From Tritrichomonas musculus (lineage: Eukaryota; Parabasalia; Tritrichomonadida; Tritrichomonadidae): a stretch of DNA of 64,000 bases. The translations under genes were made by a program, and so were the position numbers. Under the pieces are notes generated by a model, which worked only from the letters and a program-made list of their open reading frames with translations, was not told the DNA's origin and did not search any database. This document shows positions 20,647 to 31,907 of this stretch, piece after piece. Every line of letters begins with the position of its first letter. The first letter of the stretch is position 1. The stretch is from contig JAPFFF010000022.1 of the NCBI GenBank assembly GCA_039105265.1, positions 806,001-870,000 on the forward strand. The letters are read 5' to 3'.

Positions 20647-20964
20647 TTTTGAGATATTTTGGTTAGAAATTTTGATAAATTGTAATTTTTTTGATAATAT
20701 TTATTGATTTCATTTGAAAAACAGTTAAATTTGGGGTGTTTTTGATTAAAAATTAGATGGACCAAAAACTAGACCAAAAATTGAACCATTCTTGTTCAAC
20801 CTCTATATAAATTTTTTTGATTTAAAAATTTTTAAATTTCAACTAATCATAATTTCTATTGAAAAGTTTCCATCACAAAAATTGGTTCACAAAAAATTGG
20901 TCATAAATAAATTCTTTGAATTGAAAATAATGATATGAAGTAAAATTTTCATTTATAATATCCT

Positions 20965-21133
20965 AGTGATACACAAAGTATATCTTAGTGGTTTACAAAG
21001 ATATCTTAGTGATGCACAAAGTATATATTATTGGTTCACAAAGTATACTTATTGGTTCACAAATACATACTTTTTGGTTCACAAAGATGTCTTATTGGTT
21101 CACAAATACATACTTTTTGGTTCACAAAGATTA
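20965..21133. repeat. Imperfect tandem repeat, about 20 bp unit
   Basis: Eight or so degenerate copies of a unit close to TTGGTTCACAAAGTATACTTA. Earlier copies read GTGATACACAAAGTATAT and later ones TTTTTGGTTCACAAAGAT. The gene-free stretch 20608-21487 of element A holds this array, the hairpin at 20623 and otherwise AT-rich DNA with no convincing gene. Confidence 0.65.
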
Positions 21134-21487
21134 AATTTTGAAAATTTTTTTATTATTATGTGATTATCTCAATTTCTGATAAAGCTTTTTGAATGTAATT
21201 GAATATATAAATTCGTTATTCATTCCTGAAAATTTTCTTCTCATAAACCATTCAAAAATATTCAATAGATATTTAGTAATAACTATCTCATGCTTGAGAG
21301 AAAGAGCACGTTATATCTCGGTATACGATAGAGCTTTTTCAATACTAATTGAATTTTTGTATAGTTTATTCATTATATTTTCTATATATTGAATTTCATT
21401 CAAAAATATTGAATATTTATCGAGATATTGGTCCGTCAATTTTGAGAGGGATAGAACAAACTGTCTATTCAATTTTTATAAATTATT

Positions 21488-21940
21488 TTATAAAATTGAA
21501 TGCCTTCTTCTCAATTTTTGGTGGATGGAACTTTTTGAGAGATATTTGGCCGATTTAGTATTGAACAATCCTGTAATTAATTTCGCTCTATGACTACCTT
21601 CCTTAAATTTTATATTTTGACTTGCCTTCAGTGATATTGTCCGGTTGTTAATATTTTTGAAGGTAATTATTTGTTGGCTCACACTATTAACTTTTTGGTT
21701 AGTGTTCAAATAGTTTACCAAATTGTTAAAAGAGTAGGCATACATATCCTTGAAATCAATTCTAATCTCCCCATTAGATGACTCAAATATTAAATAATCA
21801 TCTTCAGTAGTTAATTGTATGTTGGCCTTGGTATTGATTGATGAAACATAATACTTCACGTAAGGACATTTCCACGGTATATCAATATTCATTCTCACAG
21901 TATTGTAATTTTCTGGTTGACTCTGAACTGAATACAACAT
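21488..21940 (-). pseudogene. Element A: candidate penton/minor capsid gene, broken copy
   Basis: Homologue of the 52469-53218 gene of B2: LYSVQSQPENYNTVRMNIDIPWKCPYVKYYVSSINTKANI against LVSVQSTNADEYNKVSINLDIPWKCKYIKYFVSSINTISNI, then a DDYLIFESS strand and RAKLITGLFNT against RAALLTGLYNT. It is head to head with the 21960 gene, with 19 bases between start codons, an arrangement kept in both families. The copy is broken. The penton assignment is argued under the B2 homologue. Confidence 0.6.
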
Positions 21941-21959
21941 TATTTAATTTTAGATTAAA

Positions 21960-22859
21960 ATGTCTTTGACACTATATTCTGCAAAGAGCAAGGTGGCATC
22001 TAAACTTAAAGCAAATGGTTTTGAAATATGTGCAGGAGAAGATGAAGATGGAAATGAACAAATAAATATCACACAAGATGATAAACCAAATGAATACCCA
22101 AAATTTAATTGTCTATACAATAAAGCTGAAGTTGATGCAAGAGTGGTAAATGATTACATTGAAAATGGAGGCAGTCTTGAAGGATTCGGCGACGTTCCAA
22201 TAACTGAAAAATCTACACAAATACTTGAATATAGAGCGCCAGAAAATACATTGATGGAAGTGAAATCAGAACAAGTAGAGTCCAACAGAGAGCTTATCAA
22301 AGATGAATTATGTGTTAATACATTCAATGACATTATCGAAGCGGAATCAAAAACCTGTGAAGCTGTCCATGATATGTACAACGAATTGATGTGTGCAGCT
22401 GACGGATATGAACAAGTAGTATTGGATGAAGATAAAGGGCAATGTGAAGTTGTAAAATATGTTCAAACTCCTACTGCACCACCAAAACCTTCTCCAACTG
22501 AACCTTTCCTCAAATACAAGCCATTTTATAATTTAGCTGATATGTTGATGAATATTATGAAGAATGAAAAAAAGAATCAAAACACAACGAGAATATTATA
22601 TGATGTATTTAACGAAACAAACTGGAAAAAATTTATAAATGGCACAAAGCAATATCATTACAATCTTCAAGACAATACCCTCAAGACAATAGGATATAAA
22701 TATAAAAATAGCGATGAAGAAGTGAAAGCAGATGAAGTAGTAGAGGTAGGTAGCCCTGGTGAATTTATTGATATCTATATGCAAAATCAAAAAGATAACT
22801 ACATAAAAGATACCTCCGCAAGCGGATTTAAAACTGCTTCTATTTGCTTGATGGTATAA
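21960..22859 (+). pseudogene. Element A: start of the large surface-like protein, cut by the A/B1 junction
   Basis: The first 280 residues are homologous to the start of 53222 in B2: YNKAEVDxRVV, IENGGxLxGFGxVPIT, IKDELCVNTFN, ESKTCEAxHxMYxELMCAADGYEQ, NLADMLMNIMKNEK, QYHYNLQDNTLKTIGYKYK. After about base 22802 the DNA is that of B1, and the open frame merely runs on into antisense sequence. Element A's own version is distinctly diverged from B1 and B2, like the rest of A. Confidence 0.7.
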
Positions 22860-23077
22860 TTATATCTATCTTCGAATTTAAGCTTGAATGGAATACTGTT
22901 ATGTGTAAACTCTATATAATCATCTTTCGTACTCAACATAATATTACTTATTGTATTAATTGAAGATACAAAATATTTAATATATTTACACTTCCATGGT
23001 ATATCCAAATTGATAGATACCTTATTATATTCATCAGCATTTGTACTCTGTACTGATACTAACATTTTATAATTCAT
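22803..23077 (-). pseudogene. B1: remnant of candidate penton gene
   Basis: The first 90 or so codons of the gene found complete at 52469-53218 in B2, nearly base for base. It begins with the ATG at 23075-23077 and is lost at the A/B1 junction. It is head to head with the surface-like gene at 23081, with three bases between the start codons. Confidence 0.8.
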
Positions 23078-23080
23078 AAA

Positions 23081-26000
23081 ATGTCAATTAAACTTTATTC
23101 TTTGCAATCAAGTGAGGCTGAAAAGCTCAAAGACAAAAATATAGAGATAAGTGTTAATGATGAAGGTAATATTGATATTATAAGAAATGAGGACCCAGAT
23201 GATTACCCAAAATTTAGTTGCTTATATAATAAGGCTGAAGTAGATGAAAGAGTAGTTGGTAATCATATCGAAAATGGAGGAAAGCTTGATGGTTTCGGCA
23301 ATGTACCTATTACAAATAAATTTGCCAATTATTTAAAATACGTATTTAAAGGACCTGAACAGACACCCTTATTAGAAGACTCACTACCTGAAAAAGCAGA
23401 GTCACATAAGGAGTTGATAAAAGATGAACTTTGTGTTAATACATTTAATGAATTTATTGAAGAAGAATCGAAAACATGTGAGGCTATTCATGAGATGTAT
23501 ACCGAATTGATGTGTGCAGCAGATGGATATGAACAAATTGCTTTTGATGAACAAACAGGGCAAAGCAAAGCTGTTCATTATCTTCAATATCCAAAGTCTA
23601 TACCAACTCCTACTCCAGACCCTTATCTTGCAGAGGTAGGATACTCGAATTTAGGGGATTTATTGATGAACATTATGAAGAATGAAAAGACAACAAATCC
23701 AACAAAGAAAATCTTATATGAAGCTTTAGTTAGTGGAACTATTCAATATCATTATAATCTTCAAGATAATAGACTAAAAACAATAGGATATAAATATAAA
23801 GGAAGTACTGATCAAGTTGTTGCAGACCAAATAGTTGAAGTTAAAAGTCCTCGTGAGTTTTTTGAGACATATACCCAAAATCTAAAAGATAATAATATAA
23901 ATAAAGACCAATATGCAAAAGCTATGTTAGGTCTTTATTTGTATAATGTAATTTTACATTCAGGTATTACATACTATTATACACATCGAAATGCTAATGG
24001 AATGAAAGTGGATGTTGTACCACCTGGTGGACAAGACTATTTAAATATAACGTTAGGACAATGTTTAAATTTAGTATTCGAGATTATTAAAGATATAGTG
24101 AATTCACATAATGCTTTATTTGATTATGTTGTAACAATCAAGTCTTGTAATTGCAAACACGATAATCAAGGAGGTAACCAAGGAGGTAATGAAGGTAATG
24201 GTGAAGAAGAGGATGATAATCAAGGAGGTAATGAAGGTGGTGATAATGAAGGCGGTGATAATGATTCAAACCTAATTCAATATATGAATGTAGGTCTACA
24301 AGCTGTAAATCAATTATCAGGTTATTTATTACATAATATTGCAAACCTAGGAAATAATGTTGCATCTCTCAGGTTCCAAAATGAAGTAGAGTCATTTACA
24401 CAAGAGATGTTTGATTATGAGATATATGATAATGGTTTAGATGAGATGAATAGACAATACCAGTCAATAGGAATACAAACAGAACAACCAACACGTCAAC
24501 GAGAATCCTTATTTAATGATTCATATGTTTGGTGTACAGTATTTCGCATGTGGACGAGTTTTGCAGTTTATAATATACCAAATCAATTTGGATGGAGGAC
24601 TAATTCTGCATTTGGAGCTCCTTGGAATTTTGTCTGGGATGTTGGACATAGGGAATGGATAGCAATAGCGCCACGTGAAGAAGATGTACCAGCTGGATGG
24701 AGAATTAACCCAAAGGGAAATAAAATAGCACAAACAATAGTACAACATAATATTCATTCGGAAGGAGAAATGATTTATAATCCTGATAGAGGACAATGGG
24801 AATATTATCCACCAGAAGAAAGTATTGTTGTACCAGAACAACCGGGACCTGTTATTAATATTGTTCCTGAACAAAATAGGAATGCAGTGTTAAGACCAAC
24901 TTATGTTTGGTCTCTTGAGTCAGGTCGTTGGGTTAATTCAATGACAATAGCTAATATGCCAAGATCACATCCAAATGATAATAATGATTGGAGGCGAGAT
25001 GTTAGCTTACAAGCACCTGCCAATTTTGTTTGGGACATAGACCATAGGGAATGGGTAGCTATAAGAAACAATGTTAGTGAAATGCTTAATGACAGAGATT
25101 GGAGGACAAATCGTGATATTGGAGATATTGCAGTAAGGCATTATCAAGAACAATTTTTACAAGGAATCGGCGAATTAGTATGGAATGATGATTATAATAG
25201 TTATGTTTATCAATGTAATGAGATAAGCCCATTATCATTATCATTAGAAGATAAAAGCAATAGCGGAGCAATAGCAATACCAGACCAAATTACAAGTACT
25301 GAAACTTGGGATAAAATTTTAGACTGTATGGGTATCCCTGTTATTAATAATCCTAATTAGATAGATGAGAAGAATCCAGTACTTGGTAAATATATTATAA
25401 AGGGTGACTTAAAAGTAAATGGGAAAATAATATGTGATTCTATTCCAAGTGGAGGTACAACAACAACTGACTCCAAGTATTTTACCTTGAAGGAATCAGA
25501 CCAGTTATATTTATATAGACCATCTAAGACGTATGAAGAATCCAATTATTATTGTATGAGATGGGATATAGATAAAGATTATGACATACCACTAAATTTA
25601 GTATTTAGATTCAAAGACTATCTATTTGGTCATAACTGGGAATTAACATGGGATGGTAAAAATTGGACAGGAAATAATTGTCAAAACATGTGTACAGAAA
25701 AGATATCATACATGAACACAAATGACGGTGCGCCTGCTTTAACAATCAAACATAACGAAAGAATTGGTAGATGGATAAAAGGAACAATAAAGGAAGATTT
25801 AACTGATGATGATAATTATGCTCATATCTTGAAAGATTATCTTACCAATTGGAGGGTTGTTAAGAAAGATGGAACCATATTAAGTGAAGGAATAACTGCA
25901 ACTTTTGATTCAAGTGGTTCAGGTACTTTAACTCAAGATGGATATAAATATGAACAAGCTAGAATGTATGTTGATGCACCAAGTGGATTAAATGCAGATG

Positions 26001-28588
26001 ATGGATTATATGTTTATGCTGACCTAAATATTAATGGAAATATAACTGAATTAAAATGGGATTGTCATCCTACTCATTGTATTAATTCAGGTGTTATGCA
26101 TACCTATGGGTCAAATCCTTGTCTCGAATCATTTAATTATCATCGAGAAAAAAGGCATTCCATTAAAATCATTGAAGGATTTAATCATAAGAACATTCGA
26201 ATATATATAGAGAAAGAATTATTTGATTTTGATGTGAAAGTTAATCCATTCGATATAATTATTCAACAACAATTTTATGAAGTAGAACCAGACCCAAGAA
26301 AATGCACTACCATATCGACAGATTATAATATTTATTCATCAAAGATTATATGGGCTGATAATATCATGACTATGCGTCGAGATTTAAATGTTGTTGGTGG
26401 AATCACAGATATATTAGCCTATGATTATGCTTTATTGAAACAGACAGTTGATAATCTAGTTGAACAAATGAGAATTCAAGCCATGTATAATGAATATACT
26501 GATAGTATTAAACAAGGTGTAGCAGTTGCGAATAGTATATTAAATATTTTAGCAACAACAGTTTGTATTGCAAGTGCCCTTTCAACATTAAATATGTCCA
26601 ATAACTCTGTAACTATTAATACATATCAAACAAGACCTTTCCCAGCAGGTCCAGGAGGAAATGGTGGAGGAGGAGGTGGTGGTGGTGGTTATCCAGGTGA
26701 TGGAGGTAGTGGCTTTCAAGGTAAGTTTTTGGTGAATGTTGATTTGAAGGCTGATAAGATGACTATGGAAAGATTTTTACCAATAACAACAACTGTTCAA
26801 AATCCTGTTGCTGGAGCTATTTCAACATTCTCAGCTACACAGGTTGTCCTTTCGACAACACATGCACTGACTCAGTTAGGAAATGCTATTGCTACACTTG
26901 GTTCGAATGTCTTACACTTCTTTAGGAATAGACCAGATACAAATGGAACTGAAACATTAAATATTAATTCATCCTCGATTACAATAACTGATAATGATAC
27001 TGATAATGCAACAAATACTATCACAACCACTGAGCAATCATTAGAGAGAACTCATAGAGAAGTTCAACCACAGGTTGTTACAGATGAAACAGATGAGATT
27101 CGAACAGATATAACTGTACCACAGACTACAATGACAAATACAGCTTCAACTACGATTGCACTTAGGAATCAAGTTCCTGTTATCAATATATCTGGAATCC
27201 AGTATACCTTAGAAGATATTGCAGATATGACAAGAGAAGAACGAAATGCATTAGTTGCTAGTCATCCTGATATCTTACGTATCCAATATCATGGAAGAGA
27301 GTGGTTTAATGTTTATGATTTGTTTTATAATGACCAACTCATTATCCATAATAATGTATTTCAACGAAGGACTCTAATAAGACCAGCTGATATTGAGATG
27401 ACAGATAGAATACATAGAGCTACTGATAATAATTGGTCAATAGAATGGGAAGGAACAACATACACAGCGAGAGATATTGAACAATTATCTATGCAAGACA
27501 GATTAAATTTACCATTTGTACAAAATGGAGATATTGGATTAGAACCTTACTTGAATGACCAAACAATGGAAGCATGGATAAATATTATTGATCATAGAGG
27601 AGAGACTATTGATCCAATTGTTGCTACTATTGATTATTCAGCACCAACTACAGCAAATATTAGTGGAGGTCAAGTACGATTTGTTGGAATAAATTCACAG
27701 ATAGAAGTCAATGCAAATGGAGTTAGATATCAGCATTATGACCTTGTTGCCACAACAGATACTTGGACAGTACCAGGAACAACACCAGCAATAACAGCAA
27801 GAATGATAGAACAAATGAGTGATGAACAAAGAGGAGAACTAATGGATAATATTTATTCTCATGGTAATCTTTTAGCTTTTAATGACACATTAGATGAAAC
27901 AACTGGTGAAGAAATAACACAAGTACTATATAATGGAAATGTAGTTGCTACAATAGATAGAAGAAGACTACATGTAATTAATATTGTGAATGGAGTGATA
28001 GAAATGTACCAACAAGATGGTGTTATAAGTGCAACTACCCAGGTTATAATGGGAGCAGTAGGTTATGTTGCTAGAAGGTTCTTACATGGTCAATGGCAGT
28101 TTGTTAGACATCATCCTGGTGATGCAGCAGCTATAGCAGGAGTAGCAGCAGAAGCATATGTATCAAATAGAATAGGATTATTTAATATTCCAAGTTGGTT
28201 CCGTCGTAATGATAACCCAGAGACATTAGCAGAGGAAGATGTATTAGAAAAGATTCTTGCATGGGCATATCATGAAGAAACAGATGATGAACCTGAACTT
28301 GAAATAACAATGAAGGATGCTGATAAGATGATGGTTTCATTTGATACATGTATTAATATTGCAAAGACATATCGCGATACTTTAAAGGGTACAATAGCAT
28401 TCATGTGCGAGAAAATCAAAGAGCTTGAAAATAAGTCAAGTACAAAACATCCATTAGAAGATATAGATATGACTGCTTATATTACTAAAGTAGAAGTGAA
28501 GGAAATGATAGACCAGAAGGATGCATATATTGATACTCTTGAGGCAAGACTTGCAGCACTTGAAGCTAAATGTGCTAACATCGAATGA
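23081..28588 (+). pseudogene. B1: very large surface-like protein gene, broken
   Basis: Counterpart of the B2 gene spanning 53222-60370. Parts in order: an N-terminal domain shared with element A; a variable cassette (23620-23821); a helical region ending in an Asn/Glu/Gly repeat (NEGGD units); GIQTE at 24470-24484; two diverged copies of a roughly 95-residue Trp-rich unit with NFVWDxxHREW; a YLYRPSK...YCMRWDID...WDGKNW domain also found in the next gene; a poly-Gly tract; Thr-rich segments; a second Trp/Tyr-rich part; and a C-terminal coiled coil. Function unknown; size, repeats and low-complexity linkers suggest a virion surface or fibre protein. It is broken, about once. Confidence 0.7.
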
Positions 28589-28607
28589 GAAGTTTTATTT
28601 AACTAAA

Positions 28608-31208
28608 ATGAGTGATACTACTACAAGATTTAAAGGAGATATACAGTTTAAGATAGGGGATGCTACTCGAAAAGGTAGCCAGTTATTAACCTTGGGTGAC
28701 TTAGATAACTATGTACAGACAGGTCATTTATTTAATGAGGTCGAAGGTTTACCAGAAGTTGATATTAAAAATAAAAATATACAGTATGTATCATTTGAGT
28801 CTTCAACAACAACTTACAATATCCTTAAGTTTGTTAATTTGCCTGAAGACTTCATGAATAATCTCAACGAAATAAAAACCCAGACTAATATATTTAAGAT
28901 AGTATTGAGGAAGAATATAGTATATGATACAAGTGGTAACTTAGTCAAGGAGTTCTACATATATGTTAAGGATGGTCAAGTATATTCTCCTTTGATAACT
29001 AAAAGTAGTAATGGATGCAGTATAAATAATAGTACCATTATGGGATATATGAATATAGCTTTTGATAGTAAACTAGACTTCAACCCATATACCTTGTGGC
29101 TGAATGGGGAGTTGAGCATAATGAATGAATATATAACTGATTCTTTACAGACAGAGAAGGCAATAAAGTGTTCTATAATAAAAGCTGATAATGCATTAAG
29201 TTTACGTAAAAGTGATGTACTATACTTATATAAGCCTACATCAACTAGTCAGGTTGTGATAGATAACAAGAAATATTGGTTACTTCAATGGAACATAGAT
29301 ACAGGATATACTATACCTAATGACTTAGAGTTTAGGTGTAATGAGTATTGTTTTGGTAATAAGTGGTTTTTATCATGGGATGGTACAAAATGGGTAGGTG
29401 ATAACATACAAGGTCATATCAATGGTAGATTAGTTAATGGATTAAATAAGGAGAATGAGTATGGTGAAGATGGTACCTACATACAAGTCAAGAGGAGTGA
29501 GAGGAACATGAAACTGATTAATAAGCCTAATGACTACTCTCCTGATAACATACTACATTACATGATTCATGGAGGTAAGTGTAAAATAGACTGTTTTGTA
29601 AAATTAAAGACAGGGGAGATAGAACCTTTTTCGAAATATGGTCTAGGATATCAAACAAGTCAAGGAGGTACAAAAGATGGATATGATATTGAAGCAATAA
29701 GGTGCTATAAGATGAATAATGCGACTAATAAATTAGAAACTAGTGCTATTGATGAACTCTACCTTGATATTACCCTTGAAGGTTCTAAAAATGCAAATAG
29801 GTTCTCAGTTCGACCTACTGGAAAAGAAGGTAATGGAGGAGACAAGGTATGGTTGTTCTTACATGGTGTACTTGATTCATGTGAAAAGCTTGAATATACA
29901 TATGCAGCTTCGACTACTAATGACTCAAGGGATATTAAGATATATTTAGCTGATGAATATGTTGACCCAATAGATGAGGTTCATTGGGATTCAACTACTA
30001 ACCCATTCGAGTATATCATTAAGCAGCAATTTTATGAAGTATCCCCAAATCCTAATGGGGCAACAACCTTATATACTGATTATAATATTACCTCCTCTAA
30101 GATAATTACAGCTGATAATATTACTACTATGAGGAGTGATTTAAACTTAGTTACCAACAATGTAGATGTTATTAGCTATGATGTTAACGAAATGAACACT
30201 GTTATGGAAAGCTTAAAAGGTAGAGTATCAAGGACTGAACAAGTTACTCAACATCTGGAGGATGATGTAGATAATTTACGTATAGTCTCATGGACTGCAT
30301 TAGCTTTTGGGGTTGCAGGTACTGCAGGGTCAATAGGTTCTATTGGTATGCAGCTATTTCCAGATGGTATAAGCTTTCCTACCATAAAAGGTGGAGGATT
30401 CCTTAAAAGGTTATTCTCTCATAAGTCAACCAAAGGTATGAGTGATTTGGTTAGAAATAGCATTAACTTCATGTCAGGTACTACAGCAAGAAGCATAACC
30501 AAAGATATAACGCCTATCATTACCTGGTGTGAGGAAGAGTATAAGCAACTTGATGAACTACCTTTTACTGATGAGAATGACAACCTTGATACTGGAACCT
30601 TGACATTAAGTGGTGCTATGGATATCAGCAATATGTTTAGGGACTCACTCAAGCCTTGTTTCAAGTTGTTAGCTGAGAAGGTCAATGAGCTAGAGGCTGA
30701 GTTTGATAATTACCCTACTGTGGATGAAGCTAATGAAGGTCTAGAAGTACTGATACGTAGGATAGAGACATTAGAGGGTGAAAATATCGCATTAAAAGAT
30801 ACTATAGCAGCAATGGAAGCTAGAATTTATGCGCTTGAACCACATGGACCAACTTTGCCTGATTTCTATCAAGGGTTTAATAATCATGAAGTTGGTGAAA
30901 ATGATTATTGGGAAGTAAGTGATCGGGGAGGAGTCATGTATTTCGATATATGTTTTGAAATGCATAATGATGACAGTGAATATGCATTTGTATTAAATGA
31001 CGATAAAGATGTCAAACACTACATTAGATTAAAGATAAACTTTGAGACTGAGGAATGCGTTTCTTATCTTGATGAACTAAATGGAAATACAGAACCTTTA
31101 ACTCAAAATTCTAACGGTTATTATCAAATACCAGACGAATTACTGGACTCATTTAATTCATCAATGTATTATCGTAAACCATATCTTGAAGTTTATTCAA
31201 AACCATGA
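28608..31208 (+). CDS. B1: second large surface-like protein with its own C-terminal tip
   Basis: An 866-residue protein starting at the ATG at 28608, 20 bases after the previous stop. Parts: an N-terminal region (TRFKGDIQFKIGDATRKG); a LYLYKPTST...WLLQWNID...FLSWDGTKWVG domain paralogous to one in the preceding protein; a FEYIIKQQFYEVSPNPN block, also paralogous; a coiled-coil stretch; a Gly-rich hydrophobic segment (GVAGTAGSIGSIGMQLF); further helices; then a C-terminal tip. Up to base 30738 it is nearly identical to the B2 gene. From 30739 the tip is different. The role is unknown; a fibre-like surface protein is the best guess. Confidence 0.65.
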   Translation: MSDTTTRFKGDIQFKIGDATRKGSQLLTLGDLDNYVQTGHLFNEVEGLPEVDIKNKNIQYVSFESSTTTYNILKFVNLPEDFMNNLNEIKTQTNIFKIVLRKNIVYDTSGNLVKEFYIYVKDGQVYSPLITKSSNGCSINNSTIMGYMNIAFDSKLDFNPYTLWLNGELSIMNEYITDSLQTEKAIKCSIIKADNALSLRKSDVLYLYKPTSTSQVVIDNKKYWLLQWNIDTGYTIPNDLEFRCNEYCFGNKWFLSWDGTKWVGDNIQGHINGRLVNGLNKENEYGEDGTYIQVKRSERNMKLINKPNDYSPDNILHYMIHGGKCKIDCFVKLKTGEIEPFSKYGLGYQTSQGGTKDGYDIEAIRCYKMNNATNKLETSAIDELYLDITLEGSKNANRFSVRPTGKEGNGGDKVWLFLHGVLDSCEKLEYTYAASTTNDSRDIKIYLADEYVDPIDEVHWDSTTNPFEYIIKQQFYEVSPNPNGATTLYTDYNITSSKIITADNITTMRSDLNLVTNNVDVISYDVNEMNTVMESLKGRVSRTEQVTQHLEDDVDNLRIVSWTALAFGVAGTAGSIGSIGMQLFPDGISFPTIKGGGFLKRLFSHKSTKGMSDLVRNSINFMSGTTARSITKDITPIITWCEEEYKQLDELPFTDENDNLDTGTLTLSGAMDISNMFRDSLKPCFKLLAEKVNELEAEFDNYPTVDEANEGLEVLIRRIETLEGENIALKDTIAAMEARIYALEPHGPTLPDFYQGFNNHEVGENDYWEVSDRGGVMYFDICFEMHNDDSEYAFVLNDDKDVKHYIRLKINFETEECVSYLDELNGNTEPLTQNSNGYYQIPDELLDSFNSSMYYRKPYLEVYSKP

Positions 31209-31226
31209 GTAGGGATAGGTACGAGA

Positions 31227-31464
31227 TTCTCGGGGCAGGTACCTGTGCCGTTTCATTGATGGTAGGCGTTGAGGTGGGTGGGTGGGAATTAGGGGTGGGG
31301 CCCCTGTGCCGTTTCATTGATGGGGAGCAGTAGTGAGAACAAGAATATTTTTTTCTTTTCTTTTCTTTTTTCTTTTTTCTTTTCTTTTTCTTTTTCTTTT
31401 ATGACGAGTTCGTGTTGACGCGTGGGGTGCCAGCCCCAGCGGAAACCGACTCGTATATACTACT
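31227..31464 (+). repeat. B1 right terminal inverted repeat
   Basis: It begins TTCTCGGGGCAGGTACC, contains two direct copies of CTGTGCCGTTTCATTGATGG, a long T/C tract, GTGTTGACGCG, a GGGG...CCCC hairpin (31421-31441) and the terminal CGGAAACCGACTCGTATATACTACT region. It matches the B2 repeats at 35919 and 63552 inward for about 240 bp. AATGA follows at 31465-31469 and would be the target duplication. Confidence 0.88.
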
Positions 31465-31487
31465 AATGACTGTTATTCATTTTGAAT

Positions 31488-31907
31488 TCAATAAATTAAT
31501 AAGCAACTGAATATAAATGATTCAGGTTCAATAACGTTTCCTTTCATGTCTGTAAACCATAAATGATATTCTTTTTTTGTGTTGTTCAGACACTCATATT
31601 TACGGTATTTGGTTTGTCGTCGGTTAGCAAGCATTATGAAATGGCCGCAGAAAGGCATGAATTCAACTATATCTGAATGAACCATCAAATCACCAACAAT
31701 ATGTTGATTGACAACAGCACCACAATACTGAACAACAATGTACTTCTTGTTGCGACTATAAACGAAATCATCAGGAAGAATAAAATCTTTTGATTGTGTG
31801 TGATAGTATCTTTTTGTTCTCGGTTCCCTCGAAAGCTTCGCTATTGTGTTTTGTTTAGCTTTCATTTTGCGTTTTATAAGCCAAAAAGAATACTTTATAA
31901 TCATCAT
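31488..31907 (-). CDS. Element C: candidate penton/minor capsid protein
   Basis: About 125-139 residues, depending on which early Met is used (MKAKQNT at codon 15 is plausible). The final part, KEYHLWFTDMKGNVIEPESFIFSCLLIY, has the strand-turn-strand pattern that closes single-jelly-roll penton proteins in Polintons: a hydrophobic strand, a D-x-x-G-x-x-I turn, then a hydrophobic strand. The gene overlaps the 3' end of the integrase by about 50 bases in another frame. The role is inferred from this ending and from position among capsid genes. Confidence 0.45.
   Translation of the reverse strand: MMIIKYSFWLIKRKMKAKQNTIAKLSREPRTKRYYHTQSKDFILPDDFVYSRNKKYIVVQYCGAVVNQHIVGDLMVHSDIVEFMPFCGHFIMLANRRQTKYRKYECLNNTKKEYHLWFTDMKGNVIEPESFIFSCLLIY

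Larger units (their letters stand above)
7473..22802 (+). mobile_element. Maverick/Polinton fossil, element A (old family, left end not recognised)
   Basis: A run of Maverick genes: minor capsid-like, integrase, packaging ATPase, pVI-like, major capsid, small structural genes, bZIP-like, DNA polymerase B, candidate penton, and the start of a surface-like protein. Nearly every gene has a homologue in B2, but protein similarity is only moderate, so A is a separate and older lineage. It has neither terminal repeat; the protease gene that precedes the same block in B2 is not present. On the right it stops abruptly at about 22802, where B1 begins. It is broken: about five breaks among its genes, in addition to the lost ends. 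Extra HNH and GIY-YIG nuclease genes set it apart from B2. Confidence 0.85.
22803..31464 (+). mobile_element. Maverick/Polinton fossil, element B1 (right part only)
   Basis: From AAAAGATACCTCCGCAAG at about 22802 onward this DNA is nearly identical to B2 from 52948 onward, and continues to a complete right terminal repeat ending CCGACTCGTATATACTACT at 31464. The next five bases are AATGA. Only the right third of the element is present; the left part is missing. There is about one further break in its genes. The very high identity to B2 implies a young insertion. It lies in or beside element C. Confidence 0.88.

Noticed and set aside
24138-24874. Antisense frames opposite the large surface-like gene (also at 54300-55066 in B2)
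   Set aside because: They are mirror images of a conserved sense gene with repetitive codons (His/Leu/Tyr-rich text opposite Asn/Glu/Gly repeats).
7473-31464. A and B1 as one continuous Maverick of about 24 kb
   Set aside because: Divergence changes sharply at 22802, two neighbouring genes are each cut there, and the penton/surface gene pair is present twice.
31461-31469. AATGA as part of the Maverick terminus
   Set aside because: Element C has AAACA at the same place, and the inverse of B2's left flank does not continue with it, so AATGA is target-site sequence.
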